Positions 8,772 to 19,905 are shown, counted from the first letter of the stretch. The stretch is 64,000 nt of DNA from Congregibacter litoralis KT71 (GCF_000153125.2 NZ_CM002299.1:1244324-1308323); one strand, 5' to 3'. Program-made: numbers and translations. Notes: generated from the letters alone by a model not told the origin.

Positions 8772-9725
8772 ATGGAGCTCCTTCGCGGCCGTAGCAGCCT
8801 GCGCGCAAAAATTCGCCCAAGCGTAGCGACCATCGGCGCCTTCGATGGCGTGCATCTGGGTCATCAGACTGTGATTTCCCAGCTGGCAGAGCAGGGCCGA
8901 AAATTTGATCTTCCCACTACGGTGGTAACCTTTGAACCCCTGCCCCGCGAGTATCTGGCGGCGGACTCAGCGCCCGCGCGTCTCCAGAGTTTTCGAGAGC
9001 GCTTTGAGTCCCTGGCGGCCCTGGGCGTAGACCGATTGCTGTGCCTTCGCTTTAACGAGACCCTGCGCCAGATGTCTGCTGAGGAGTTTGCCGAGAACAT
9101 TTTTGTGGAGGGTTTGGGCGTTCGTGCCCTGGTGCTGGGAGATGATTTTCGCTTCGGCCATGACCGGGAGGGTGGTTTTTCTCTCATGGAGTCCATTGGC
9201 AAGCGGGAGGGCTTTGACACCCTGGCCACGGAAACCATCGAGGTGGAGGGCGAGCGGGTGAGTAGCACCCGCCTGCGCACAGCTCTGGCCGCCGGTGATT
9301 TTGCCACCGCCCGGGCCTGCCTGGGGCGGGACTACGAGATTTCCGGGAGGGTCGTTTACGGACGCCAACTGGGGCGGCAGATTGGCTCCCCGACGGCCAA
9401 TATTGCCCTGCGGCGGAGAAGCGTTCCCCTAAGCGGCGTCTTTGCAGTGACCGTCTCGGGCGGGGGTCTGGATGATGCGCCAGCCATTGCCAGTGTCGGC
9501 GTCAGGCCCACCGTGGAGGAGGGGCTGAAACCCAATCTGGAGGTGCATATTCTCGATGGCGACCACACACTCTATGGTCAGCGCATCAGCGTGCGTTTCC
9601 TGCATAAGTTTCGAGAAGAAGAACGCTACGAGTCCGTGGAAATACTCAAGGCAAAAATACATGAAGACATTGAAGGAGCTCGTGCCTGGTTTGCATTGGG
9701 CACTGAGGAACGAAGAATCTCATGA
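8772..9725 (+). CDS. ribF: Bifunctional riboflavin kinase / FMN adenylyltransferase
   Basis: Makes FMN and FAD from riboflavin. The 317-residue protein has the N-terminal adenylyltransferase domain ([11 protein letters not shown] with its nucleotide-binding HxGH-like signature, and [10 protein letters not shown] near residue 120). The C-terminal flavokinase domain follows ([15 protein letters not shown], then [14 protein letters not shown] sequence around 240). The stop overlaps the ileS ATG (ATGA). The order ribF-ileS-lspA-fkpB-ispH is a conserved gammaproteobacterial cluster, which strengthens every call in it. Confidence 0.96.
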   Translation: MELLRGRSSLRAKIRPSVATIGAFDGVHLGHQTVISQLAEQGRKFDLPTTVVTFEPLPREYLAADSAPARLQSFRERFESLAALGVDRLLCLRFNETLRQMSAEEFAENIFVEGLGVRALVLGDDFRFGHDREGGFSLMESIGKREGFDTLATETIEVEGERVSSTRLRTALAAGDFATARACLGRDYEISGRVVYGRQLGRQIGSPTANIALRRRSVPLSGVFAVTVSGGGLDDAPAIASVGVRPTVEEGLKPNLEVHILDGDHTLYGQRISVRFLHKFREEERYESVEILKAKIHEDIEGARAWFALGTEERRIS

Positions 9726-12526
9726 GTGACTACAAGGACACCCTGAACCTGCCGACCACGGGATTTCCCATGAAGGCGAACCTTGCCCAGCGGGAACCTG
9801 CGCGAATCAAACAGTGGCAGGATATGGGGCTCTATCACCGCATCCGCGAGGCGCGGGTAGGGCGGCCGAAATTTATTCTCCACGACGGGCCGCCCTATGC
9901 GAATGGCGATCTCCACGTGGGCCATGCGGTGAACAAGGTCCTGAAGGACATCATCGTCAAATACAAAACCCTGGATGGCTTTGATTCGCCCTACGTGCCG
10001 GGGTGGGACTGTCACGGACTGCCCATTGAGCTCAATGTCGAGAAAAAGGTAGGCAAGCCCGGCGTCAAGCTCAGCGCGGCAGAATTTCGCGAAAAATGCC
10101 GCGCCTACGCCCGGCGTCAAATCGATAACCAGCGCGAAGACTTTGTGCGCATGGGGATCATCGGCGATTGGGAGAATCCCTATCTCACCATGGACTTCGA
10201 TTTTGAAGCCGACATTGTGAGGACCCTGGGTCGCCTGGTGGAGCGCGGCCACGTACACAAGGGTTTCAAACCCGTGCACTGGTGTTTGGATTGCGGCTCA
10301 GCCCTTGCTGAAGCCGAAGTGGAGTATGCCGACAAGCAGTCTTCCGCCATCGATGTTGCTTTTGCCGCGGTGGATGCATCGGCAATCAACCACGCCTGCG
10401 GACTGGAAGACGGCGTGGCGGTAGTCGCCCCGATCTGGACCACCACCCCCTGGACCTTACCGGCAAACCGTGCGGTTAGCGTGCACCCGGATCTCGACTA
10501 CGTGCTCATTGCCGCTGAGGATCAGCGCTTGCTCGTGGCAGAGGCTCTGGCGGAAAGCTGCGCTGCCCGCTATGGCCTGGGAGAGCCGGAGATTCTTGGA
10601 CGCTGCAAGGGGCGCGCTATCGAGCGGCAATTGCTCCAGCATCCCTTCCTTGATCGCCAGGTACCCGTGATCCTTGGGGAGCACGTCACCGTTGATGCGG
10701 GCACGGGCCTTGTGCACACCGCGCCCGCCCATGGTCAGGATGACTACATCGTCGGCATGCGTTACGACCTGTCCGTCGACAACCCCGTGGGCCCCAACGG
10801 TGTATTTCGCGAGGACACGGCGCTCTTTGGCGGACAGCATGTTTTCAAAGCCAATGGCAATATCGTGGCGGCCCTCGAGGAGCGGGGTGTACTCCTGCAT
10901 CATGAGGACTACCAACATTCCTATCCCCATTGCTGGCGTCACAAAACCCCGCTGATTTTCCGTGCAACCCCCCAGTGGTTTGTACGCATGCACGAAAACG
11001 GGCTTCTCGACGCCGCCCAGAACGCTGTGGACGGCGTGCAATGGATTCCCGATTGGGGCCGCGCCCGCATCGAATCCATGCTCAGCGAGCGACCGGATTG
11101 GTGTATTTCCCGACAGCGCACCTGGGGTGTGCCCATCACGCTGTTTGTGCACAAGGAGACGGCGGAGCTTCATCCGGATACACCGGCGCTTATCGAACAG
11201 GTAGCGACGCGTATCCAGGAGTCCGGTATTGAGGCATGGTTCAGCCTAGAAGCCCGGGAACTCCTGGGCGATGACGCTGAGCACTACGATAAAGTGACGG
11301 ACACCCTGGATGTCTGGTTTGATTCCGGGGTGACCCATGCCTGCGTGTTGCGGCGCCGGGGAGAGCTTACGTCTCCTGCGGATCTCTATCTTGAGGGTTC
11401 GGATCAGCACCGCGGTTGGTTCCAGTCGTCCCTTCTGACGGGAATCGGCGCCTACGGTGAAGCGCCGTTCAAGGCCGTGCTGACCCACGGTTTCACTGTG
11501 GACGGCGACGGACGGAAAATGTCCAAGTCCATCGGCAACATCATTCCCGCTCGCAAAGCCATGAATGATCAGGGCGCCGATATTCTGCGCCTCTGGCTCG
11601 CCTCGACGGACTATCGGAACGAGGTGGCCGTCTCCGATGAGATCATCAAGCGCACGGGAGACAGCTATCGTCGCATTCGCAACACGGCGAGATTCATGCT
11701 CGCCAATCTCTCCGGTTTTGATCCCGCAGAGGATGCGCTTGCGGATGAGGACTTGCTGCCCCTGGATCGTTGGGCGGTGGACTCCGCGGCGCGGCTCCAG
11801 GAGGATTTGAAGCAGGCCTACGATGCCTATCAGTTCCATCAGGTCTGTCACCGCCTTCACAACTACTGTTCCGGAGAGATGGGCGGCTTTTATCTGGACA
11901 TCATCAAGGATCGGCAATACACCACCCGGGCGGACAGCCATGCCCGGCGCTCTGCGCAAACGGCGCTCTACCGTATTGCTGATGCCATGGCGCGGTGGAT
12001 GGCTCCTATCCTGTCCTTTACCGCCGAAGAGCTCTGGGAGAACCTCCCGGGTGAGCGCGAGGATTCCGTGCTCCTCGCCGGCTGGGGTGCGCCGCTCCTG
12101 CGACTGTCACGCAATGACACGCTGGATGCAGATTACTGGGATGCTCTGATCGCCGTGCGCACCGCGGTGAACAAACAGTTGGAAGCCCTTCGCGCCGCGG
12201 GCGAGCTGCGGGGCTCTCTGGATGCGGCAGTCACCCTGTATTGCGATGGACTGCTGGCTGAGCGTCTTGGGGGACTGGGCAAGGAACTGCGTTTCGTGCT
12301 CATCACCTCGTCGGCGGACGTCGCGTCCCTGGCGTCAGCGCCCCCCGAGGCTGCGGAGACGGAGCTTGCGGGTCTGCGGCTGCTGGTCACCGCGTCCAGC
12401 GCGGAGAAGTGCGAGCGCTGCTGGCATCGCTGTGCGGATATCGGTGAACACGAGGCACATCCCACGCTCTGCGGACGCTGTGTCAGTAATGTTGATGGCC
12501 CCGGCGAGGTGCGGGAGTTTGCCTGA
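9722..12526 (+). CDS. ileS: Isoleucyl-tRNA synthetase
   Basis: Class I aminoacyl-tRNA synthetase of 934 residues, charging tRNA-Ile. Visible are the HIGH-type motif ([16 protein letters not shown], about residue 60), the editing domain with [13 protein letters not shown], and the KMSKS loop ([11 protein letters not shown], about 600). The C-terminal zinc-binding segment carries paired cysteines (CERCWHRC and LCGRC, about 900-920). Length matches bacterial-type IleS. It is co-transcribed with ribF upstream and overlaps the lspA start downstream. Confidence 0.97.
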   Translation: MSDYKDTLNLPTTGFPMKANLAQREPARIKQWQDMGLYHRIREARVGRPKFILHDGPPYANGDLHVGHAVNKVLKDIIVKYKTLDGFDSPYVPGWDCHGLPIELNVEKKVGKPGVKLSAAEFREKCRAYARRQIDNQREDFVRMGIIGDWENPYLTMDFDFEADIVRTLGRLVERGHVHKGFKPVHWCLDCGSALAEAEVEYADKQSSAIDVAFAAVDASAINHACGLEDGVAVVAPIWTTTPWTLPANRAVSVHPDLDYVLIAAEDQRLLVAEALAESCAARYGLGEPEILGRCKGRAIERQLLQHPFLDRQVPVILGEHVTVDAGTGLVHTAPAHGQDDYIVGMRYDLSVDNPVGPNGVFREDTALFGGQHVFKANGNIVAALEERGVLLHHEDYQHSYPHCWRHKTPLIFRATPQWFVRMHENGLLDAAQNAVDGVQWIPDWGRARIESMLSERPDWCISRQRTWGVPITLFVHKETAELHPDTPALIEQVATRIQESGIEAWFSLEARELLGDDAEHYDKVTDTLDVWFDSGVTHACVLRRRGELTSPADLYLEGSDQHRGWFQSSLLTGIGAYGEAPFKAVLTHGFTVDGDGRKMSKSIGNIIPARKAMNDQGADILRLWLASTDYRNEVAVSDEIIKRTGDSYRRIRNTARFMLANLSGFDPAEDALADEDLLPLDRWAVDSAARLQEDLKQAYDAYQFHQVCHRLHNYCSGEMGGFYLDIIKDRQYTTRADSHARRSAQTALYRIADAMARWMAPILSFTAEELWENLPGEREDSVLLAGWGAPLLRLSRNDTLDADYWDALIAVRTAVNKQLEALRAAGELRGSLDAAVTLYCDGLLAERLGGLGKELRFVLITSSADVASLASAPPEAAETELAGLRLLVTASSAEKCERCWHRCADIGEHEAHPTLCGRCVSNVDGPGEVREFA

Positions 12527-13031
12527 GACCCTGGGAGGCGCGGCCCGGTGGTACGGTCTGGCATTGATGATCGTAATCCTCGATCAGGCCAGCAAATGGC
12601 TGGCCTCTTCCGAGCTGAGCTACGCGACGCCCGTAAAGCTACTGAGCTGGTTTAATCTGACCCTCCATCACAATCAGGGGGCCGCCTTTAGCTTTCTGGC
12701 GGGAGCCGGTGGCTGGCAGCGATGGTTCTTTGCCACATTGGCTCTGGCAGTCAGCGCTATGATTGTCTACTGGCTGAAGGAGCTGAAGCCCCGGCAGTGG
12801 CAGCTGTCCCTGGCGCTGGCGCTGGTACTCGGCGGTGCCCTGGGGAATCTTGTGGATCGCATCCACCTTGGATACGTTGTTGATTTTATCAGTGTCCATT
12901 ATCGTGACTGGTATTTTCCGACCTTTAACGTTGCCGATGCCGCTATTTCTGTGGGTGCTTTTCTCATCATTCTTGATAGCCTCGTGAACTCTGCGACGGA
13001 CGAGGTCTCCAAGGAGGAGCAGGGTAGTTAA
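12519..13031 (+). CDS. lspA: Lipoprotein signal peptidase (signal peptidase II)
   Basis: Inner-membrane aspartyl protease that removes signal peptides from prolipoproteins. The catalytic aspartates lie in [10 protein letters not shown] and [11 protein letters not shown], with the family motif [10 protein letters not shown] ahead of them and four membrane helices. The frame is open far into ileS. I place the start at TTG 12519 (170 residues), because GCGAGG stands 9 bases upstream and the length fits. ATG 12495 (178 residues) is a fair alternative. It overlaps the ileS stop and abuts fkpB without a gap. Confidence 0.93.
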   Translation: MPETLGGAARWYGLALMIVILDQASKWLASSELSYATPVKLLSWFNLTLHHNQGAAFSFLAGAGGWQRWFFATLALAVSAMIVYWLKELKPRQWQLSLALALVLGGALGNLVDRIHLGYVVDFISVHYRDWYFPTFNVADAAISVGAFLIILDSLVNSATDEVSKEEQGS

Positions 13032-13502
13032 ATGACAGACGCGGTGAATGATGCGATGGATGGCAATGTGGGCGAAGGCACCCGGGTATTTTTGAATTTT
13101 TCTCTGGCGCTGGAAGACGGTGCAGAGGTGGATTCCAATTTCGGAGGCGAGGCCGTGAGCTTCGCGATCGGCGATGGCAGTCTCCTGCCGGGCTTTGAGC
13201 GCCGTATCATTGGTATGCAGTCCGGTGAGCGAAAGCTGTTTCAGGTGCCGCCGGAGGAGGCCTTCGGTCAGCCCAACGAGAACAATGTCCAGCGTGTTCC
13301 CCGAGATGGCTTCGATGAGGATCTTGAGCTCGAACTGGGGCTGGTGTGTTCCTTCGCGGATGCGTCCGGCGGTGAGCTTCCGGGCATGATCGTGGGTTTT
13401 GACGATACGGAGGTCACCGTCGACTTTAATCACCCCCTGGCGGGTCACACCATTTTATTCGACGTTCAGATTCACCGCCTCGAAGCGGTAGACTTGCACT
13501 GA
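13032..13502 (+). CDS. fkpB: FKBP-type peptidyl-prolyl isomerase (SlpA/FkpB-like)
   Basis: Peptidyl-prolyl cis-trans isomerase and chaperone of the SlyD/FkpB class, 156 residues. The FKBP half-sites ([28 protein letters not shown]) surround an IF (insert-in-flap) chaperone domain, and the second FKBP segment ([16 protein letters not shown]) closes it. No signal peptide is present, so it is cytoplasmic. It starts immediately after the lspA stop, and its stop overlaps the ispH ATG (TGATG). Its place between lspA and ispH is the standard fkpB position. Confidence 0.93.
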   Translation: MTDAVNDAMDGNVGEGTRVFLNFSLALEDGAEVDSNFGGEAVSFAIGDGSLLPGFERRIIGMQSGERKLFQVPPEEAFGQPNENNVQRVPRDGFDEDLELELGLVCSFADASGGELPGMIVGFDDTEVTVDFNHPLAGHTILFDVQIHRLEAVDLH

Positions 13503-14449
13503 TGGATATTCAGCTGGCAAATCCCCGGGGCTTCTGCGCCGGCGTCGACCGGGCGATCGATATCGTCAATCGCGCCCTGGAGGTCTTTGGTGCTCCTATC
13601 TATGTGCGTCACGAGGTGGTCCATAACCGCTTTGTCGTTGACGACCTGCGCTCCCGGGGTGCCGTGTTCGTGGATGAGTTGGAGGAGGTCCCCGACGACT
13701 GCATTGTCATATTCAGTGCCCACGGCGTGTCTCAGGCGGTGCGCAAGCAGGCCGATAGCCGGGGGCTCAAGGTGTTTGACGCGACCTGCCCGCTGGTCAC
13801 CAAGGTGCACATTGAGGTTGCCCGCTACAGCGCTGAAGGGCGGGAGTGTGTGCTCATCGGGCATGAGGGGCACCCGGAAGTCGAAGGCACCATGGGCCAA
13901 TATGATCACAGCAAGGGTGGTGATATTTACCTCGTGGAGGACGAAGCGCAGGCTGCGAGCCTAACGGTCCGCAATCCGGAAAAGCTTTCTTACGTCACCC
14001 AGACCACCCTGTCCATGGACGATACGGCGCGGGTGATCGAAGCCCTCCGAGCCCGGTTTCCAGCGATTACGGGCCCACGCAAGGATGATATTTGCTATGC
14101 CACACAGAACCGGCAGGATGCAGTAAAGCAGCTTGCGGCGGACTGCGATTTAATGATCGTCGTGGGATCTCCGAACAGCTCTAATTCCAATCGGCTCCGG
14201 GAGCTTGCGGAGCGCATGGGTGCTGAGGCTTTTCTGTTGGATCGCGCGGACGAAATTAATCCTGAGTGGCTGTCAGGGAAGCAGAATATCGGCGTTACCG
14301 CCGGTGCCTCGGCGCCGGAGATTTTGGTGCAGGAGGTTATTGATCGACTGCAGGCCTTAGGTGCGGAGTCAGTGCATGAGGTCGATGGCCGGCCTGAGAA
14401 TGTCACTTTCAGTATGCCCAGGGAGCTGCGCCTCCGGCCCGTCGATTAG
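13502..14449 (+). CDS. ispH: 4-hydroxy-3-methylbut-2-enyl diphosphate reductase
   Basis: Last enzyme of the MEP pathway, a [4Fe-4S] reductase giving IPP and DMAPP. The 315-residue protein shows the three cluster cysteines in [22 protein letters not shown] and [11 protein letters not shown], plus the substrate-binding histidines (HEVVHN, GHEGHPE) and [11 protein letters not shown]. Its products feed crtE farther along the window (carotenoids) and the bacteriochlorophyll tail. It is the last gene of the ribF operon and converges on the pseudopilin gene with a 27-bp gap that holds no terminator I can see. Confidence 0.96.
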   Translation: MDIQLANPRGFCAGVDRAIDIVNRALEVFGAPIYVRHEVVHNRFVVDDLRSRGAVFVDELEEVPDDCIVIFSAHGVSQAVRKQADSRGLKVFDATCPLVTKVHIEVARYSAEGRECVLIGHEGHPEVEGTMGQYDHSKGGDIYLVEDEAQAASLTVRNPEKLSYVTQTTLSMDDTARVIEALRARFPAITGPRKDDICYATQNRQDAVKQLAADCDLMIVVGSPNSSNSNRLRELAERMGAEAFLLDRADEINPEWLSGKQNIGVTAGASAPEILVQEVIDRLQALGAESVHEVDGRPENVTFSMPRELRLRPVD

Positions 14450-14476
14450 AACAGGGATAGTACTCTCTGATTAGTA

Positions 14477-15052
14477 TTAATTGCAGACTAGGGGATTGCC
14501 GCTTCGATCCTCGCGGATGCCATCTCCGTTGCGATCGGTCGTCAGATAGCTACGGCCAGTATGGCTTACTACAAGCGCGTGAGCATCGCGTGCGTCGCCA
14601 TCTGCAGGACAAAAGTTGAATGTTCCGTTTTGCCAGGTAAATCCGGACGGCTCGAACATGATGTAGCTGCGGGCCAATGAGGCTTTCCATTTTGTTTTCC
14701 CGAGGCGCATCGGCAATTTGCTGATGCGTAATAAATCTTCGGAGTGATCGTAAGCTCTGTCCCTGTTGCTGTCGATAAAGACGTTCGCACTCACGGCATC
14801 GGCCCAGTCACGAATACACCGCCCGCCTTCGTCGATCGCGCACAGTGTTACCTGAGATCCCTTGGTTACCGCGGTAAATCGGCTGTAATTCACCAGAGTA
14901 GTGATGTGCTGTGCGACGCGTTGGCTTTCGACGATTTGCTTGAGACGCTTAAATGATGGTGCGCCCGCGGCGACCAGTATTACCAGAATGACTACAGTTA
15001 CCATAAGCTCCACGAGCGTAACACCGCGCTCGGTTTTTCTCTTGTGTCCCAC
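14477..15052 (-). CDS. GspH/FimT-family pseudopilin
   Basis: Minor pseudopilin of 191 residues. A short basic leader precedes the class III prepilin site G|VTLVELMVTVVILVILVAAG, with Glu5 of the mature protein present. The rest is a GspH-like beta domain with three cysteines and a C-terminal acidic DRNGDGIRED stretch that resembles a calcium loop. It starts with GTG at 15052. It lies 77 bp downstream of pilR on the same strand, so it may be read with pilSR. A second FimT-like gene sits at 28775-29281; the two differ strongly. Its role in pilus assembly is inferred from family. Confidence 0.87.
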   Translation of the reverse strand: MGHKRKTERGVTLVELMVTVVILVILVAAGAPSFKRLKQIVESQRVAQHITTLVNYSRFTAVTKGSQVTLCAIDEGGRCIRDWADAVSANVFIDSNRDRAYDHSEDLLRISKLPMRLGKTKWKASLARSYIMFEPSGFTWQNGTFNFCPADGDARDAHALVVSHTGRSYLTTDRNGDGIREDRSGNPLVCN

Positions 15053-15129
15053 GCTCGATGTTCCAATCCATGAATGATTGAAGTCATGCTAGGTCGCGAT
15101 GGAACTAATTCCGACATCAGTAGCGATGG

Positions 15130-16503
15130 TTACTCGTCCAAATTAAGCTTTTTCATCCGGTATCGGAGGCTGCGAAAACTCACCCCAAGCGCTTTTGCCG
15201 TCTCCGTTCTGTTCCAGCGGTGAGCCTCCAGCGCTTCGCTGAGGATTCCCCGCTCGATGTCCGCCAGGTAGGCATCGAGATCACCGGCAACTTCCTGGAG
15301 GCGACTACTCTCACTTTTCGTTTCGGTCTGGGTGACAGGCGTTTCGATACTGCCGATCTGAAGATCATCTCCATCGATCACACCGCCATCGCACAAGGCA
15401 AAAGCGCGCTCCAGCATGTTTTCCAGTTCGCGCACATTGCCGGGAAAATGATAGTTATTCATCGTTACGATGGCAGAGCTACTGATGCTTGGGATTTCGC
15501 TTGCATGGGCCTCGGCGATGCGACCCAAAAGGGCGTGTGCAAGGGTGGCGATGTCGTCTTTTCGCTCCCGCAGGCTGGGAACCTCCAATTCAATGACATT
15601 GACCCGAAAGAACAGGTCCTCCCGGAAGCGCCCTGCGGCCACCTCTTTTGCGAGGCTCTTGTGCGTTGCGGACAGCAGCCTGACGTCCGTAGCCACCTCC
15701 TCATTTGCTCCCACGGGGCGCACGCGCTTTTCCTGGATGGCCCGCAACAGTTTCACCTGCATGGAAAGAGGGAGATCCGCTACTTCATCAAGAAACAGCG
15801 TGCCCCCCTCGGCGGCCTGAAAAAGCCCCAGCTTGTCGCGACTGGCGCCAGTGAAGCTGCCCTTGAGGTGACCGAAGAGCTCGCTTTCAATGAGTTCCGC
15901 GGGAATCGCTCCGCAGTTCACAGCGACAAAGGGACCCGCGGCTCGCGGGCCCTTGCCGTGGATATTCCGCGCGACGACTTCCTTGCCGCTACCGGATTCT
16001 CCTCGTATGTGCACCGGTGCCTGACTGCGGGCGAGCTTGACAATCTGCTGGCGCAAACGATCCATCGCCGGCGTGTCGCCAATGAGCTCGTCGCTCTGCG
16101 CAGTATTTGTCGCCGTGTCGATGGAATCGAGTTCCAGCGCAGCGCTGATGAGGGATCGCAGTTTCTCCAGGGCAACGGGTTTACTGATGAAATCAAAAGC
16201 GCCGGCTTTGAGTGCCCGAATCGCACTGTCGACGTTGCCATGGGCCGTGATCATGGCCACGGGTAAAGACGGTTGCGTGGCCTGAATATGTTCTACCAGC
16301 TCTATGCCGTTGCCGTCGGGCAGGCGCATGTCAGTGAGACATAACTGCAGGCTGTCCCCATCATCGAGGAGGACGTAGGCCTCACCTAACGTGGCAGCAC
16401 TGACGGTATCCAGGCCCATGCGTCCAAGCGTTATCTCCAGGAGTTCGCGTATATCCGGCTCATCATCAACGATGAGAACCCTGGCACCTTCATGACTGCT
16501 CAC
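15130..16503 (-). CDS. pilR: Sigma-54-dependent response regulator PilR
   Basis: NtrC-type transcription activator of 457 residues. Order: receiver domain (1-120, VDDEPDIREL and LTDMRLPDGNG with the phosphoacceptor Asp), AAA+ sigma-54 domain (Walker A GESGSGKE, the GAFTGA loop as GSFTGAS, Walker B LFLDEVADL), and a Fis-type helix-turn-helix at the end (NRTETAKALGVSFRSLRYRM). The pairing with the PilS-like kinase six bases upstream and with pseudopilin genes argues for PilR, which activates major pilin transcription. I found no convincing TGGCAC-N5-TTGC site before the pilin genes in this window. Confidence 0.93.
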   Translation of the reverse strand: MSSHEGARVLIVDDEPDIRELLEITLGRMGLDTVSAATLGEAYVLLDDGDSLQLCLTDMRLPDGNGIELVEHIQATQPSLPVAMITAHGNVDSAIRALKAGAFDFISKPVALEKLRSLISAALELDSIDTATNTAQSDELIGDTPAMDRLRQQIVKLARSQAPVHIRGESGSGKEVVARNIHGKGPRAAGPFVAVNCGAIPAELIESELFGHLKGSFTGASRDKLGLFQAAEGGTLFLDEVADLPLSMQVKLLRAIQEKRVRPVGANEEVATDVRLLSATHKSLAKEVAAGRFREDLFFRVNVIELEVPSLRERKDDIATLAHALLGRIAEAHASEIPSISSSAIVTMNNYHFPGNVRELENMLERAFALCDGGVIDGDDLQIGSIETPVTQTETKSESSRLQEVAGDLDAYLADIERGILSEALEAHRWNRTETAKALGVSFRSLRYRMKKLNLDE

Positions 16504-16509
16504 ACGCCT

Positions 16510-18129
16510 TTACTCCTGATGCTCAATGGTGATTTGAAAACGGCTTCGCCCCTCGCTGGTGGGGAAGTAGGCGATCCTTGCCTGATTCAGCTCGCATAGC
16601 TCTCTACAAAGGTAAAGACCCAGGCCGCTGCCGCCCTGGCTGCGAGTGAAGAAAGGTTCGAAGAGCCGCGGCACATCGGCGTCGTTGACTCCCTGCCCAT
16701 CATCGTACACGTCGATGACGCATTCCCGTTTCTTGCGATCGACGCGGACCCTCAGTTCGGCGGCGGGACGCTGAGTCGCCAGTTCGCTGTGTCGCATGGC
16801 GTTGTCCACCAGGTTGTCCAGGACGCGCTCAAGATGTTCTGGGTCGACCAGAACACAGGCATGGGGATCCACATATTCAATATTCAAGGCTCCGGGGTTG
16901 TCCCGGGCGCCGCGATAGCGTTCGTAATAGCCTTCCAGCCAGTCCGCCAGTCGCAGTGTCTCCAGCTTCGGGGGCTCGCGACGGGATATCTGCATGACAC
17001 TTTCTACAATGTCATTTACCCGCTGACTGTTGGTGAGCACCATGTCGACCATGCGGCGGTCGTCATCCGCCAGGGTCGGTGATTCATTCAAAAGCTGGGA
17101 CGCATGGCTGATGGCTCCCAGAGGGTTACGGATCTCATGGGCAATACTGCCCGCGAGACGTCCGAGGGACGAGAGTTTGAGTGATTGTGCGTAGGCCGCC
17201 ACGGGTCGATAGTCTTCAAGAAATACCAGGATCTGATTTTCCTCTCCCCCCTCGAGACTGTGAAATCGTGCGACCAGCTCCGCGCCATCCCCCCGCGCCT
17301 CAAAGGGAGATCCGATCTGTTCGCCACTGCGACGGAATTTCTCAATGCGCTCTGAGAGCGCATCGCTGTAGTCAGCCAGGGCGCGTCCCTGTTCCAGCGC
17401 AATAGGCCTGCTGGGATCCAGGAGTCTCCCCGCCGCGGCGTTGAGCACGCGGGCGCGGTTCTGGGAGTCCACCAGAAGAATCCCCGTCTGCATATTCTGT
17501 ACGATTTGTTCATTGAGCCGCTGAAGCCGATAGATATCGCTCGCGCGCTCACTGGCCAGCGCCTCCACGCGGCCAAGGCGTAGCGCAACAAGCTGTACAA
17601 TGCCCGAGACGATAAAGAACAGCAGGCCGAGGAGCCCGGCAGGGAATAGCGCCTTTATTCCCGCGTTGGTGGTGGACATGAGCCGCAGGGTGTCCCCAAG
17701 CACGGCGAGCACCGTGAGCGCAGCCACCAGCGTTGCGACCGTGCGATTGCTGATAAGTACGGCGCTGGAAGCGACGGTAATTGCCAGCAACAGCGGCAGA
17801 CCGCTGCTCATGCCGCCGGAGGCATCACTGAGCAGCGTGATGCACGCAATATCCACTGAGAACAGTAGCACGAGGCGGGCGTTGGAGCTCTGCCAGCGGG
17901 CGGCCACCACTCCCAGGAGTGCGATGTTGCTGAAGAGAAAGATGCTGCTCACCGCGGTATACAGAGCGGGATTCTGCGCGCCCACCAGTTGTCGCGTAGC
18001 TGGCAGGGTGATCAGCACCAGAAACACAACTGACAGCACCGTGCGATAGATCAGGTAAATGCGAAACAGCAGCTGATTCTGCTCAGTCCCCACGGGACCG
18101 GGAGGCACTAAAATGTCAGGGTTGCTCAC
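16510..18129 (-). CDS. pilS: Sensor histidine kinase PilS
   Basis: Membrane histidine kinase of 539 residues with about six N-terminal transmembrane segments (about 20-190), then a PAS-like region. The dimerisation domain has the H-box SIAHEIRNPLGAISHA, and the GHKL ATPase domain shows its N, G1 and G2 boxes (LDNLVDNAMRH, DDGQGV, GSGLGLYL). A six-helix membrane sensor next to an NtrC-type regulator is the PilS layout. The GTG start at 18129 is the first start of the frame. It is probably transcribed with pilR and the downstream pseudopilin. Confidence 0.92.
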   Translation of the reverse strand: MSNPDILVPPGPVGTEQNQLLFRIYLIYRTVLSVVFLVLITLPATRQLVGAQNPALYTAVSSIFLFSNIALLGVVAARWQSSNARLVLLFSVDIACITLLSDASGGMSSGLPLLLAITVASSAVLISNRTVATLVAALTVLAVLGDTLRLMSTTNAGIKALFPAGLLGLLFFIVSGIVQLVALRLGRVEALASERASDIYRLQRLNEQIVQNMQTGILLVDSQNRARVLNAAAGRLLDPSRPIALEQGRALADYSDALSERIEKFRRSGEQIGSPFEARGDGAELVARFHSLEGGEENQILVFLEDYRPVAAYAQSLKLSSLGRLAGSIAHEIRNPLGAISHASQLLNESPTLADDDRRMVDMVLTNSQRVNDIVESVMQISRREPPKLETLRLADWLEGYYERYRGARDNPGALNIEYVDPHACVLVDPEHLERVLDNLVDNAMRHSELATQRPAAELRVRVDRKKRECVIDVYDDGQGVNDADVPRLFEPFFTRSQGGSGLGLYLCRELCELNQARIAYFPTSEGRSRFQITIEHQE

Positions 18130-18261
18130 GGTCAGTTACTCAAAGTTCCATAGATTGGCAGCGAGGGCTCATTCTAGCAGCGCATGGCATGCTGTCGTGC
18201 CGTCTGGTCAGTCCGCTCCCGATCGCTGACAATAGCGCCCCCGGAAAATTGGAAGGTTTAT

Positions 18262-19884
18262 ATGCACATTTTGATGGCCCAGATAAACACCCAGGTGGGT
18301 GATTTCACGGGCAATGCCGATCAGGTGATTGAGGTCGCGACCCAGGCTTGTGAGGAACAGGATTCGCCCGTGGTCGTGTTCCCCGAGCTAACCCTGTCGG
18401 GCTACCCACCGGAAGACCTGCTCCTCAGGCCGGCCCTCTGTAAGCGGGTAAACGACGCCATCATACGCCTCCACAGGGAGCTGCCCCCCCAGGCATGGGT
18501 GATCGTGGGGTACCCCATCCGCCGGGAAGGCTTGCTTTACAACTGCGCCGGCGTTTTCCACGACGGGGAGCTCAAGGCTGAATATCGTAAAAATGAGTTG
18601 CCCAATTACCAGGTGTTTGACGAGAAGCGCTATTTTACCGCGGGCAGCGAGCCCTGCGTTCTTGAGATTCAGGGAACCCGCGTGGGCCTCAGTATCTGCG
18701 AGGACATCTGGGTGTCCGGGCCCAGTGCTGCAGCGGCCACCGCGGGCGCGGAGCTTCTCATCAACCTGAATGCATCACCCTTTCACCGGGGCAAGCAGCA
18801 GGAAAGGCTAGATCTGCTGGCCCGGCGCTGTCGGGATAACAATCTGGCAGCGGTATATGTGAATCAGGTAGGGGGTCAGGACGAACTGGTTTTTGATGGC
18901 GGCTCCTTCGCCATGAATAGCGATGGCAAGCTTGTGGCCCAGAGTCCGCGTTTTGAGACAGCATCCAACTGGTGCGAGTGGACAGACAGCGGGTCGGCAT
19001 CGGGCTTCAGGGAAGGCGTGCTGAGCGAAGCACTCGACGACATGGCGGCGGTCTGGCAGGCGCTCGTTCTGGGTATGCGCGACTACGTCAATAAAAACGG
19101 CTTCCCCAGCGTGGTGCTGGGCTTGTCCGGCGGTGTGGATTCCGCACTGACCCTTGCGGTGGCGGTGGATGCGCTCGGGGCCTCTCGGGTCGAAGCGGTC
19201 ATGATGCCTTTTCGTTATACCTCGGACATCAGCATTGCCGACGCCGCGGAGCAGAGTGCGACCCTGGGCGTGCGCCATAGCGTGATATCCATTGAGCCTA
19301 TTTACGAGAGCTTTCTGGCAGCCTTAAAGGATGAATTTGCGGGGCTGGACGCTGACACCACCGAGGAAAACCTCCAGGCCCGGTGCCGGGGAGTGCTGCT
19401 CATGTCCATTTCCAATAAAAAGCGCTCGCTGGTGCTCACCACGGGTAACAAAAGTGAGCTGGCCGTCGGTTACTCCACGCTCTATGGGGATATGGCAGGA
19501 GGATTTGATGTTCTCAAGGATGTGCCCAAAACACTGGTTTACGCGCTCTGTCGCTATCGAAACAGCCTGAGTCCCTGCATTCCTGAACGGGTGATCGAAC
19601 GGCCGCCCTCGGCCGAGCTCGCGCCTGATCAGAAAGACGAGGATAGTCTTCCGCCCTACGACGTACTGGACAGGATCCTGGAGCTGTATGTGGAGCAGGA
19701 TTTCAGCGCCGAGGCCATTATTGCCGAGGGTATACCCAGGGAAGACGTGGAGCGCGCCGTGAGGCTGGTGGATCTCAATGAGTACAAGCGACGTCAGGCA
19801 CCCATCGGCGTGCGTATTACCCAGCGCGGATTTGGGCGTGATCGTCGCTATCCCATCACCTCCGCCTGGCGTATGGGTGAGTGA
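18262..19884 (+). CDS. nadE: Glutamine-dependent NAD+ synthetase
   Basis: Amidates NaAD to NAD+. This is the two-domain glutamine-using form of 540 residues. The N-terminal nitrilase-type amidase has Glu in VVFPELTLSGYP, Lys in EYRKNELPN and the nucleophile Cys in LSICEDIWVS. The C-terminal synthetase has the PP-loop SGGVDSALT. ATG 18262 has GGAAGG nine bases upstream and begins the conserved MHILMAQINTQVGDF-type N-terminus; the frame continues upstream to 18184 without support. It converges on bamD with a 21-bp gap. Confidence 0.96.
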   Translation: MHILMAQINTQVGDFTGNADQVIEVATQACEEQDSPVVVFPELTLSGYPPEDLLLRPALCKRVNDAIIRLHRELPPQAWVIVGYPIRREGLLYNCAGVFHDGELKAEYRKNELPNYQVFDEKRYFTAGSEPCVLEIQGTRVGLSICEDIWVSGPSAAAATAGAELLINLNASPFHRGKQQERLDLLARRCRDNNLAAVYVNQVGGQDELVFDGGSFAMNSDGKLVAQSPRFETASNWCEWTDSGSASGFREGVLSEALDDMAAVWQALVLGMRDYVNKNGFPSVVLGLSGGVDSALTLAVAVDALGASRVEAVMMPFRYTSDISIADAAEQSATLGVRHSVISIEPIYESFLAALKDEFAGLDADTTEENLQARCRGVLLMSISNKKRSLVLTTGNKSELAVGYSTLYGDMAGGFDVLKDVPKTLVYALCRYRNSLSPCIPERVIERPPSAELAPDQKDEDSLPPYDVLDRILELYVEQDFSAEAIIAEGIPREDVERAVRLVDLNEYKRRQAPIGVRITQRGFGRDRRYPITSAWRMGE

Positions 19885-19905
19885 GGCCTCTCTCCCGTCT
19901 GTTCC

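Noticed and set aside
15220..16266. 348-residue plus-strand frame opposite pilR
   Set aside because: Opposite a fully motif-bearing PilR; no ribosome site or recognisable domain.
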